NCBI RefSeq assembly: GCF_003946655.1
Contig: NZ_RHOV01000002.1
Location: forward strand, 172,963-236,962
Direction: 5' to 3'
DNA: 64,000 bases
DNA from: Lapidilactobacillus achengensis
GTDB lineage: Bacteria; Bacillota; Bacilli; Lactobacillales; Lactobacillaceae
Shown: one piece after another, positions 54,385 to 61,930 of the stretch
Layout: each line of letters opens with the position of its first letter
Numbering within the stretch: the stretch's first letter is position 1
The notes under the pieces: model-generated
What the model was told of the DNA's origin: nothing
What the model saw: the letters and a program-made list of their open reading frames with translations, nothing else
The model's database searches: none
Position numbers and translations under genes: made by a program

Positions 54385-57054
54385 CTAGTGGCCTAGTAGA
54401 TTACGGTGAGCGGTTTGACGACTACGCCAGTACCGCCAACCCCACCAAGCTAAGACCAGCAACAGACTGAGTAGTGATACCCAAAGTCCCCGCCGTAATC
54501 CTGGCACCTGATAAGTCAAGGTGATTTGATGTCGGCCGGGCTTGAGCTTCAAGGCGATGAAGGTCCCCAAGCCTGTTTGTAACGGCACCGTTTGACCATC
54601 CACTTGCGCCTGCCAGCCTTTGACAGTGGGAATCGTAGTCAAGAAGTTCGGCTGGGCCGCCGTGGTCGTGATCGTTCCTACTACCTTGGTATCCGAGAAC
54701 TCACTGAGTTGCCACTGCCGTTGTTGCAGCCGTTGCCAACCCTGGGCGAAAACGTTCGCTTCAAAGCGCGCCAAGTCCAGCGCCCGATAATTCAACTGAT
54801 CGGTTTTCAGCTTGATTTTGATCGTGATCCGCCCGTTGACCGGTTTGACGCCTAAAATCAGTGGCTGCACCGTAACCGGGAAGAAATCAATTTTCTTCCC
54901 ATTAACATAAAAATCACTGACACTCGGCCGGAAATGCTGATCGACGGACAAATAATAACTCGTTTCGGCGTCCAGCCCCTGATAACTGGTGGTCAAACTA
55001 GCCGCCGCCCCTGCCCGCTCCTTGGTCAAGGTGGTCACCCCAGATTCAGTGGTCGCGGTCAGATTCCGCAGCCGCAACGAACGACGCTTGAGCAGACTTA
55101 AAGGCTGCTCCCGACTTCCCGTCAATTCTTGGAACAAGCGATTCTGATTGGCCAAAGGGTCACTGGCTGCCGTTGTGGGTAAGGCGGCGATGCCCGCCGC
55201 CGCAAAACCTAAGCCCAAGGCCTGGTCGTTGCGATAAGTGACCCGGGTACCGTTTTTGGCGATGATCGGCTCACTGGTCAAATCAGCCCGCACCCCATAA
55301 TAATCCACACCTGTTTGTGACTGTGACTGGGTTTGCGGATCATCAATGAAATAACGGATTCCCAAGAGCGCGTCTGTCAGCTTGGACCCATTGGTGTAGG
55401 CCACAGTATAGCCGAAGCCAGGTAGTCCCAATTTTTGATAAAATTCCGGGACGACAGCCGCAATATTCGAGGTGTACAACGACGCGCCATGATAGCTATG
55501 TTGATAGGCATCGCCGCGGTCGTGGGCCCGCATGAAATTCTTGTCGATCCGATAAAACTGGGTCTGATTGCCAGCGTCGGCCTTGATCTGGTCGATCTCA
55601 TCGCCCAACTCGGTCGCGTACTGGCGATAAACCGTGCCACTATCCGTGTGCACCGTCCGTTGGATCAGCACCATATTCAGGCCCAGATCCAGACAGGTCA
55701 ACACCAGTATCCCCGCGTAGGCCCAAGTTGGTTGGCGTTTTTGGAGCCAGAACAACAACGCGACCCCGGCCAAGAGCACGCATAAGCCCCAGGCCAAGCG
55801 TGTGGCCGAAATGGCGCTAAAGTTGTGCCGCCGCCAGAAGAAATACCCAGTGTAAACGACCCCAAGCCCCACCAACGTGAATCCTTGCCAGCGTGTCAGT
55901 GGCTCTAGACCCGCCTGCCAAGCCCGAGCCGCGACGAAAAGGAGCCAAAATGATAAGAGATAAGCAAACCGATACGGGAAACTGATCGGCGGTTGGAACC
56001 CATGCCAAAGCAAATAGATCGGTTCAAACATCAAGCCGCTGCCTAGCAGCAAGGTCAGCCCCAAGGTGATCAGCTTCTCCCGCCACCCGATCCGCTGATT
56101 CAAGAAGAATAGAATAAACAGCAACAACGCAAAAGTCCCGATAAATAAGTTGGGATAATGATTGGAATTATTTCCCACCACAAACTTCGAGAAGAATTGC
56201 CATGAGCCCAATCGCTCCGTGGACAAATGCGTCTCGGTCAGCTTAAACTTACCACCGGTCAAATTCTGCCACGTGGGAATCAGCACAAAGGCGGCCAATC
56301 CGCCAGCTAGGATCGAGGCGCCCACGAAATTAACGATCACCCGCAATTTTCGCTGGATTTTAGCCCAATCCAACAAGCCGAAATACAGGAACATCAACAC
56401 CGAGAAAATACACAGCATGAAGCCCATGTAATAGTTGGTGATCAGTGCGGCTGCCAGCCAGAACAGGTAAGTCAGCGGCGAACCGTCCCACGTCAGCCGC
56501 CGCAACCCCCAAACGATCAGCGGCAAGCAGATCAACGCATCCAACCAGAGCAAATGCAGATAGTAGACCACCACAAAGCCCATCAAGCTGTATGCCACCG
56601 CTAAGGACCACAATTGCAGCGCCTGCAATTGCGGGTAACAACGCCGTGCCATGTAAGTGAAGGCCAGACTAGCACTCCCCAATTTCAGCATGATCACCAC
56701 GTATAACCCCAAGGGCAACTGCGCCTGGGGGAACAGCAATAAGATCAAATTAAAGGGACTCAGCAAATAGTAAGCCCAATCGCCGGCCATGCTGCCACCT
56801 AACCCGCTGGAAAACGAATAGCCGATCGTCGCCTGCCCTTGCCAAACCTTCCGATAATAGGCAAACAGCGATAAATATTGCTGACTCAGATCATTTGATA
56901 GAATCGAACCACCGAGAAAGGCATTTTGCCCACTGAGTGCCGTCGCAATGAAGTAAAGCAACATCGTCAAGCCAAAAGCGCCGAACATCAGCCGAGTCGT
57001 TTGCCGCCGCTCGCCTGCTGACTGCCGTTGTTGAAACTGATTTGTTCGTAACAT
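54385..57054 (-). CDS. yfhO: YfhO-family GT-C glycosyltransferase
   Basis: The 889-residue membrane protein has about 13 helices and a large C-terminal extracellular part, as in YfhO. The family segment QSGL-like SFSSGLGGSMAGDWAYYLLSPFN and the later DALLGIRYFIDD are characteristic. In B. subtilis YfhO attaches GlcNAc to lipoteichoic acid outside the cell using CsbB-made undecaprenyl-phosphate-GlcNAc, with GtcA as flippase. A CsbB-like gene is 185 bp upstream and a GtrA fusion downstream, matching that scheme. I choose the ATG at 57054, preceded by GGGAG; a longer frame to 57114 lacks a clear ribosome site. Confident family call. Confidence 0.9.
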   Translation of the reverse strand: MLRTNQFQQRQSAGERRQTTRLMFGAFGLTMLLYFIATALSGQNAFLGGSILSNDLSQQYLSLFAYYRKVWQGQATIGYSFSSGLGGSMAGDWAYYLLSPFNLILLLFPQAQLPLGLYVVIMLKLGSASLAFTYMARRCYPQLQALQLWSLAVAYSLMGFVVVYYLHLLWLDALICLPLIVWGLRRLTWDGSPLTYLFWLAAALITNYYMGFMLCIFSVLMFLYFGLLDWAKIQRKLRVIVNFVGASILAGGLAAFVLIPTWQNLTGGKFKLTETHLSTERLGSWQFFSKFVVGNNSNHYPNLFIGTFALLLFILFFLNQRIGWREKLITLGLTLLLGSGLMFEPIYLLWHGFQPPISFPYRFAYLLSFWLLFVAARAWQAGLEPLTRWQGFTLVGLGVVYTGYFFWRRHNFSAISATRLAWGLCVLLAGVALLFWLQKRQPTWAYAGILVLTCLDLGLNMVLIQRTVHTDSGTVYRQYATELGDEIDQIKADAGNQTQFYRIDKNFMRAHDRGDAYQHSYHGASLYTSNIAAVVPEFYQKLGLPGFGYTVAYTNGSKLTDALLGIRYFIDDPQTQSQSQTGVDYYGVRADLTSEPIIAKNGTRVTYRNDQALGLGFAAAGIAALPTTAASDPLANQNRLFQELTGSREQPLSLLKRRSLRLRNLTATTESGVTTLTKERAGAAASLTTSYQGLDAETSYYLSVDQHFRPSVSDFYVNGKKIDFFPVTVQPLILGVKPVNGRITIKIKLKTDQLNYRALDLARFEANVFAQGWQRLQQRQWQLSEFSDTKVVGTITTTAAQPNFLTTIPTVKGWQAQVDGQTVPLQTGLGTFIALKLKPGRHQITLTYQVPGLRRGLWVSLLSLLLVLAWWGWRYWRSRQTAHRNLLGH

Positions 57055-57189
57055 CCGATCTACTCCCAACTTCTCTTCTTTCTCAAGATTAGCACAACTT
57101 CCGCCAACAACCAACGCTTTTTGCTACTGAGAGACTGGCAAAAGGGAAAAATACCAACGAAATTCAGATCACCGGCTCAACGCCACCAA

Positions 57190-57224
57190 AAAAACGCCGA
57201 CTTGCGCAGTCGGCGTTTTGACTA
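57190..57224 (-). terminator. Terminator of the CsbB-like gene
   Basis: On the minus strand AAAACGCCGACTGCGC and AGTCGGCGTTTTTTT form a stem with T-run. The YfhO gene starts about 135 bp further on, so it likely has its own promoter. Confidence 0.9.
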
Positions 57225-57239
57225 GTTCTGGGTTTCCAC

Positions 57240-58259
57240 TCATTTCTGATCGAGCGTGGGCTTGGTTGGTGTTTCTTTAGTCGCGGCTGGCTCGTCTTGT
57301 GGGACTTGGGTCGCCGCGTGCTGCCGCGCGTAAAGACGTTCATCTTCACGGACGATATACTGTGGGCGCTTCTTGGTTTCGAGGAAAATTTTGCCAATAT
57401 ACTTGCCAATAATGCCCAGACACAGCAGTTGCGTGCCCCCGACCAGCAGCAGGATCGAAACCATTGACGGCCAACCAGTGGTAGGGTCGCCGTAAGCCAG
57501 CGTGCGGATCACGATCACGATCAAGGCGATCAACGCCCCCAAACAACTAGCAGCGCCAACAAACGAAGCAATATTCAGCGGCGCATCGGAGAAATTCACG
57601 ATGCCATCGATCGAATAGGAAAACAACTTCCAAAAGTTCCAGCTCGTTTGCCCAGCGACGCGTTGCACATTCTCATACTCCAAATATTCCGTGCGAAAGC
57701 CGACCCAAGAGAACAACCCTTTAGAGAAGCGATTATACTCGGTCAACTCCAAGATCGCGTCAACCATTTGCCGGGTCATCAAGCGATAATCCCGCGCACC
57801 ATCAACGATCGGCGTTTGCCCGATCCGATTCATTAACCGATAGAACGCCCGGGCAAAGAAACTACGGATCGGCGGCTCACCTGCCCGCGTCACCCGACGC
57901 GTTCCCACACAGTCGATCTCCGGATCCTGAATTTTGCGGTACATTTCCAGTAATAATTCCGGTGGATCCTGCAGATCCGCATCCATGATCGTCACATAAT
58001 CCCCTGTGGCGCGCTGTAACCCCGCGTACAAGCCCGCCTCTTTCCCGAAATTACGCGAGAAAGACACGTAATGGACCGTTTCCGGATTTTGGACCGCCAA
58101 CTGGCGCAAATACAGCAAGGTGCCGTCACGCGAACCATCATTGACGAAAATATATTCGAAACTCAAGGGCAATTGGGGCCGCAACTTTTCCATTGCCGCG
58201 AAGTAATAAGGCAAGGCCTCTTCCTCATTATAACAAGGCACAATGATCGATAATTTCAT
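57240..58259 (-). CDS. GtrB/CsbB-like polyprenyl-phosphate glycosyltransferase
   Basis: The 339-residue enzyme has a GT2 domain (MKLSIIVPCYNEEEALPYYF, VNDGSRDGTLLYL, IMDADLQDPPELL with the DxD, SFSRNFGKEAGLYAGL) followed by two membrane helices near residues 230-300, the layout of GtrB and CsbB. It would transfer glucose or N-acetylglucosamine from UDP-sugar to undecaprenyl phosphate on the inner face. The Pro/Thr/Glu-rich tail of about 30 residues is extra. ATG follows AGGGAG. Neighbouring YfhO and GtrA genes indicate teichoic acid glycosylation. Confidence 0.93.
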   Translation of the reverse strand: MKLSIIVPCYNEEEALPYYFAAMEKLRPQLPLSFEYIFVNDGSRDGTLLYLRQLAVQNPETVHYVSFSRNFGKEAGLYAGLQRATGDYVTIMDADLQDPPELLLEMYRKIQDPEIDCVGTRRVTRAGEPPIRSFFARAFYRLMNRIGQTPIVDGARDYRLMTRQMVDAILELTEYNRFSKGLFSWVGFRTEYLEYENVQRVAGQTSWNFWKLFSYSIDGIVNFSDAPLNIASFVGAASCLGALIALIVIVIRTLAYGDPTTGWPSMVSILLLVGGTQLLCLGIIGKYIGKIFLETKKRPQYIVREDERLYARQHAATQVPQDEPAATKETPTKPTLDQK

Positions 58260-58407
58260 CTCTGACGAAAACTCCCTGGGAGCCTCCGCGCTTCACATCC
58301 TTAAGTTATTCAGATTATTTTACTAAGTTCACTGCTCCCATTATCCCATGAACCGCCGCAAAATCAAACCGAATTTACCCTGACCACCACTCAGCCCCCG
58401 CGCCGAC

Positions 58408-58491
58408 AGCACCGCCTAAAGCACCGCCCGAAGCGTAGCCCAAAGCATAACCCGAAGCACCGCCTGAAGCATAGCCCGAAGCATAACCCGA
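58408..58491. repeat. Seven-unit 12-bp tandem repeat
   Basis: Seven units of the form AGCACCGCCTAA / AGCATAGCCCGA, each starting AGC, follow without gaps. It lies between the CsbB-like gene and the tRNA pair. In one minus-strand frame it reads as Gly-Tyr-Ala-Ser-type repeats, but no start or ribosome site supports translation. Confidence 0.85.
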
Positions 58492-58523
58492 AAATCCCCC
58501 ACCCCATTTGACCAAGAGAAATC

Positions 58524-58551
58524 AAAAAAGCGATTCCCCAGAGGAATCGCC
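58524..58551 (-). terminator. Terminator of the tRNA-Tyr-tRNA-Gln transcript
   Basis: On the minus strand GGCGATTCC and GGAATCGC pair around CTCTGG and are followed by six T residues. Confidence 0.85.
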
Positions 58552-58570
58552 TTGATCAAATCATGATAGA

Positions 58571-58642
58571 TTGGGTTAGCTGGATTCGAACCAGCGCATA
58601 ACGGAGTCAAAGTCCGTTGCCTTACCGCTTGGCTATAACCCA
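58571..58642 (-). tRNA. tRNA-Gln (anticodon TTG)
   Basis: The 72-nt gene has acceptor arms TGGGTTA/TAACCCA, an anticodon stem ACGGA/TCCGT around CTTTGAC, and a GGTTCGAATCC T-arm. Anticodon TTG reads CAA/CAG. CCA is not encoded. It follows tRNA-Tyr by nine bases on the same transcript. Confidence 0.94.
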
Positions 58643-58651
58643 ATAAAAATA

Positions 58652-58732
58652 TGGAGGAGAGTGGATTCGAACCACCGAACCCGAAGGAGCGGATTTACAG
58701 TCCGCCGCGTTTAGCCACTTCGCTACTCCTCC
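58652..58732 (-). tRNA. tRNA-Tyr (anticodon GTA)
   Basis: The 81-nt gene has acceptor arms GGAGGAG/CTCCTCC, an anticodon stem CGGA/TCCG around CTGTAAA, a long variable arm typical of bacterial tRNA-Tyr and GGTTCGAATCC. The anticodon GTA reads UAU/UAC. Confidence 0.94.
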
Positions 58733-58764
58733 ATCGTGACTATCGTTCAACAGCCAACTTTAAT

Positions 58765-58793
58765 ATCTTACCTAAAAACCAATCATTTTTCAA
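58765..58793 (-). promoter_or_regulatory. Promoter of the tRNA-Tyr-tRNA-Gln transcript
   Basis: On the minus strand TTGAAA (58788-58793) and TAAGAT (58765-58770) are 17 bp apart, about 33 bp before tRNA-Tyr. Confidence 0.7.
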
Positions 58794-58945
58794 GACTTTC
58801 GCCATATCTTTTTTTCAGGACTTTCCGGATCGCTGGGACAAGCCGGCGTCATTGCCATCGCACAAGTTTGATACCCGCCATTTCCGGCCCCTCCAGCGGT
58901 TGCTTCGCTGGTTCTTCCGGCTGATTTCTCATAAAGAGACTTTGC

Positions 58946-59153
58946 GATGATTCTTTGAGATGATTCTTTAGGATGATTTCTCAAAATGATTCTTCAAGAT
59001 GATCCTTTAAGATGATTCTTCAAAATGATTCTTCAAAATGATTCTTCAAAGTGAGCCTCCAAAATGATTCTTCAAACCGATTCTTCAAGGTGAGACTCCA
59101 AGTCGATCCGTCAAACCGACCCTTCAAATCGAGCCTCCAAGTCGATTTTTTAA
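58946..59153. repeat. Sixteen-unit 13-bp tandem repeat array
   Basis: Units of exactly 13 bp follow each other from GATGATTCTTTGA to GTCGATTTTTTAA. The core is AATGATTCTTCAA on the plus strand. Units are near-identical in the middle and drift toward ACCGACCCTTCAA and AGTGAGCCTCCAA at one end. The rest of this 690-bp gap (58794-58945 and 59154-59354) holds no gene I can support. Confidence 0.88.
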
Positions 59154-59354
59154 ACGACAAGGCCCGAATAACCGCGACTCGAACACAATTTGGCCGCAGC
59201 ACCTCGCTTGCTAACGCGTTTTTGCTCATCCTTGAAATTCGCGCCATTTTTCGTCGGACCAGGGGGCTTCGGCAATAAGCACCGATATCATGACCAGTCA
59301 CCCAGGCGATTTGCTGGTAACGCTTAATTTTTGCTTAATGGATCACTTCTGCAA

Positions 59355-59384
59355 TTGTTGCCCGGTCCGAAAGCATGGTATAAT
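59355..59384 (+). promoter_or_regulatory. Promoter of the 59428 lipoprotein gene
   Basis: TTGTTG (59355-59360) and a perfect TATAAT (59379-59384) are 18 bp apart, about 43 bp before the ATG. Confidence 0.7.
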
Positions 59385-59427
59385 CAAGCTAATCAAAGTA
59401 TAAAATAATCGTGGTGGAGGGAGTACT

Positions 59428-60264
59428 ATGATGAAGAAAAGAAATTGGCGGGTCCTGTTAGTCTTACCGATCGCGTTGCTAACATTGGCGGCCTGCAACA
59501 AGCAACAAGATGCAGTTAGCGACCAAGAACAGGCCCAGAGCTTGACGAAAAAGGGCAAGCAAGCACTGAGCGATGAGGAATACGAGCAAGCTGTTGCTTA
59601 CTTTAACTCCGCGGCCACCGTCAAAAGTACCGCAACCAGCCAGAAGTACCAGCAACAGGCGCAGGATTTGGCCAAGGCCGACCGCAAGATCAAAGCTTTC
59701 AAATTCTCCGCAGCTAAAACGGCCTTAGACAAAATCAAGACTGAGAAAACCTTGGACGAGATCAAAACAGCTAAAAGCGATCTGCAAGCTGAGTTGAAGA
59801 GCGTCAAGAGCACCTACAATGACCTTGACAAAGCCAAGGTCGAGATTGCCAAAGAAATTAACGACAAGGATTACGACAAGGCTTTGGCCGCGATCGATAA
59901 ACTGCTCGGTCAAAGTGCTCTAAGCCAGAGCCCCTTTGAACAAGAGACCATTGGCCTGTTGAAATCCAAGGTTTCGATCCTGACCAGCGCCGACGATGAT
60001 AGCGACGACGATCAAGACAGCGACGGCTCATCCAGTTCCAGTAGCTCCAGCCAACCCGACGGCAAAGGAGCCATCGCTGACGGCAAGGTCACCAGCGCCG
60101 ACATCGCCGCTGCCCGGAAGCAATTAGAAAGCCAAGGCGTCAATGCCGGCAGCTGGAGCAACGTTGACATCGCCAACGCCATCCTTAACGCCCGCGCTGA
60201 TGGCCGGAGCACCATCAAAGAATCTGACATGGAAAACTACAAAGATCCCAGCACCAACAGCTAA
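59428..60264 (+). CDS. Lipoprotein with helical repeat domain
   Basis: The 278-residue protein has a lipoprotein signal with lipobox LTLAAC (Cys near residue 23). The next 150 residues are helical with TPR-like content (AQSLTKKGKQALSDEEYEQAVAYFNSA). An acidic Asp/Ser linker (DDDSDDDQDSDGSSSSSSSS) separates a C-terminal domain (VTSADIAAARKQLESQGVNAG, SNVDIANAILNARADG). It should be anchored on the cell surface. I do not recognise a specific function. The ATG follows GGAGGGAG; a second ATG directly after it is equally possible. A bidirectional terminator follows. Confidence 0.8.
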   Translation: MMKKRNWRVLLVLPIALLTLAACNKQQDAVSDQEQAQSLTKKGKQALSDEEYEQAVAYFNSAATVKSTATSQKYQQQAQDLAKADRKIKAFKFSAAKTALDKIKTEKTLDEIKTAKSDLQAELKSVKSTYNDLDKAKVEIAKEINDKDYDKALAAIDKLLGQSALSQSPFEQETIGLLKSKVSILTSADDDSDDDQDSDGSSSSSSSSQPDGKGAIADGKVTSADIAAARKQLESQGVNAGSWSNVDIANAILNARADGRSTIKESDMENYKDPSTNS

Positions 60265-60280
60265 ATAATCCACTTGATTT

Positions 60281-60341
60281 GCTGAAAAACGCCAATCGGC
60301 CCACCGTTATAAAACGGTGTAGCGCCGGTTGGCGTTTTCTC
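60281..60341. terminator. Bidirectional terminator
   Basis: GAAAAACGCCAATCGGC and GCCGGTTGGCGTTTTC form a strong stem with an inner ACCGTT/AACGGT hairpin. It separates the plus-strand lipoprotein gene and the minus-strand phosphoesterase gene. Confidence 0.85.
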
Positions 60342-60497
60342 GTTGACTGGCTGGTTTTGAAGCAACTGCCTAGCCGTGCATGACCCTTTTTCGCTGCTGG
60401 CCGCCGATCGCTCTCACGACCAATCCTGCCAAGCCAACCGTAGCACGGGACCCAGAACACCGTGTTAGCAGATTGATGGATGACCAGCTCACCGCGA

Positions 60498-61328
60498 TCA
60501 TAACGTTATAACGGCCAAATCTCGACACCATTCTTGCCAAAAGTTAGCTTCACGCCATTCATTCAAGCGGCGCAATCCGTAACCAACTGGCGCATGATAA
60601 TAGGTCGTTCCTGCTAAGGTCACCGGTAAATGACGCGTATGTAAATGACCAAACGCGACCCGCTCCACCTGTTCATCCGCCAAAAGCTGACCTAATTTCT
60701 GACTACCCAACATCCCATTGACATTTTGCCAACGCGGATGGTCCAACTGATCGAAAATAAAATCCCGCCGGGGCACGAAATGAGTCAGAAAAAGCAGCTG
60801 ATCCCCGCCAACCCGCGCTCGCGCTAGATCGGCTTGCGTCTGCGTCAACACGGTGGCCATGCGCTCCTGATCTGACAGGGGCATTTTGATCCGGCGATCG
60901 ATCCAATAAGCCGACTTCCAACGTGCGAACTCCGCTGGCGTCCGCGCCGTGGCCAACGAATCCGCCAATGAATAGTCATACCAGCCGTTATTCCCCACCA
61001 AACTGACGCGCGTCCCGGGCAAATGGATCACCCGGCGATGCAAATAATTCGGCCCGATCAATTCCGGCTGCTCCAACTCCTCATAAGTGACCCCCGCCAG
61101 CATATCATGATTCCCCGCCACAAAATAAACCTGCGTCCGTGGCGCCAATTCACGCTGCAACCGCTCCACATAGGCCAAGCTATGAGTAAAATCATTAAAC
61201 AAATCGCCCGTCATCAAATAGTAGTCGACCCCCGCCGCCTGCAAAAACTCGGCCTGCCGCGGAACCAGCTCCGTGACATCCTGCCGATTGATATCCAAGT
61301 GTTCATCACTAGAGATGGCGATTTTCAT
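60498..61328 (-). CDS. Calcineurin-like metallophosphoesterase
   Basis: The 276-residue protein has the five metallophosphoesterase motifs in order: ISSDEHLD (Asp-x-His), MTGDLFND (GDxx), FVAGNHDM (GNHD/E), LFLTHFVPR and AFGHLHTRH (GHxH). Two metal ions should be bound. The substrate cannot be told; family members hydrolyse phosphate esters of nucleotides, nucleic acids or proteins. ATG follows AAAGGAGG. It stands alone next to the CRISPR region on the minus strand. Its length and motif spacing are those of the single-domain bacterial enzymes. Confidence 0.9.
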   Translation of the reverse strand: MKIAISSDEHLDINRQDVTELVPRQAEFLQAAGVDYYLMTGDLFNDFTHSLAYVERLQRELAPRTQVYFVAGNHDMLAGVTYEELEQPELIGPNYLHRRVIHLPGTRVSLVGNNGWYDYSLADSLATARTPAEFARWKSAYWIDRRIKMPLSDQERMATVLTQTQADLARARVGGDQLLFLTHFVPRRDFIFDQLDHPRWQNVNGMLGSQKLGQLLADEQVERVAFGHLHTRHLPVTLAGTTYYHAPVGYGLRRLNEWREANFWQEWCRDLAVITL

Positions 61329-61652
61329 GGGTGAACCTCCTTTTTAATGGCATTTGAGAAGTTGAGCGAGCCCTCCAATCGACATTCATCAGGATCTCGA
61401 GCATGAATCCTCAATTTTTAAAGAATTACAATCTATGGTCCATGCACCCGGCTCACTTCGGTCACAAAATCTGAAGAGCGCTACCCTAGCTCCGACAGGC
61501 ACAGGGGCTTCGTGACAAATCTCGACGCTAACTGCTCTAAGGAAGCGCGACCGGATTTCGATTAGCACCATGCCAACACTAAGGGGGTTCAGCATAGACG
61601 AAGCGCAGACGAGACGGAGAGGTGTAGCAAGTAACTTTATTAATAGTATCAT
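61329..61652. other. Gene-poor stretch between phosphoesterase and CRISPR region
   Basis: I see no supported gene. A minus-strand frame (61389-61652) has an ATG but no ribosome site and an unconvincing composition. No cas-like motif was seen in either strand. Confidence 0.5.
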
Positions 61653-61654
61653 TT

Positions 61655-61685
61655 CGTTTCAATCCACGCACCTCAAACGAGGTGC
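61655..61685 (-). repeat. Orphan type I-C-like CRISPR repeat
   Basis: On the minus strand the sequence GCACCTCGTTTGAGGTGCG then TGGATTGAAAC matches the array repeat except at its outer bases. It lies about 245 bp from the first full array repeat, beyond the terminator, with no neighbouring repeat on either side. Confidence 0.85.
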
Positions 61686-61727
61686 AGGTAATACCAAGTC
61701 GTATCGTTGCAAAATTTGGCTGCTTCA

Positions 61728-61756
61728 GGATCAACCCCCGCATACGCGGGGAATAC
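61728..61756 (-). repeat. Solitary type I-E-like CRISPR repeat
   Basis: GGATCAACCCCCGCATACGC followed by GGGGAATAC is 29 bp and has the CCCCGC/GCGGGG stem and the GGATCA and GAATAC ends of lactobacillal type I-E repeats. One extra base is present compared with the usual 28. No second I-E repeat is in the window. Confidence 0.8.
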
Positions 61757-61782
61757 TGAGTTTATAAAATAAATTTGCAAAT

Positions 61783-61806
61783 AAAAAACCGACATTTCTG
61801 TCGGCT
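61783..61806 (-). terminator. Terminator beyond the CRISPR trailer end
   Basis: On the minus strand AGCCGACAGAAATGTCGG is followed by six T residues. It would end transcripts running out of the array. A second hairpin (AGTCC/GGACT) lies at 61810-61842. Confidence 0.75.
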
Positions 61807-61866
61807 GTAAGGTAGTCCAAGAGTTGAAAAGGACTTCCCTTAGTATACACCACGATCGGGTTGCCT

Positions 61867-61898
61867 ACAACCTATCCTGGTTTGTAGGAGGTGCGACC
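61867..61898 (-). repeat. Degenerate terminal CRISPR repeat
   Basis: On the minus strand only the first part GTCGCACCTC matches the array repeat, and the rest has diverged. A 32-33-bp spacer lies between it and the first intact repeat. This is the usual look of a trailer-end repeat. Confidence 0.75.
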
Positions 61899-61930
61899 AC
61901 TGGCCGAGATTGGCTCCTTTAGTGCATCCG

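Noticed and set aside
58416..58643. 75-codon minus-strand frame spanning tRNA-Gln and the 12-bp repeat
   Set aside because: It overlaps a tRNA gene and its terminator, so it is not coding.
59020..59301. 93-codon minus-strand frame with SFWRLTLKNHFEE repeats
   Set aside because: It is a translation of the 13-bp tandem array. The period is not a codon multiple and no ribosome site is present.
61389..61652. 87-codon minus-strand frame near the CRISPR trailer
   Set aside because: There is no ribosome site, no recognisable motif and atypical composition.
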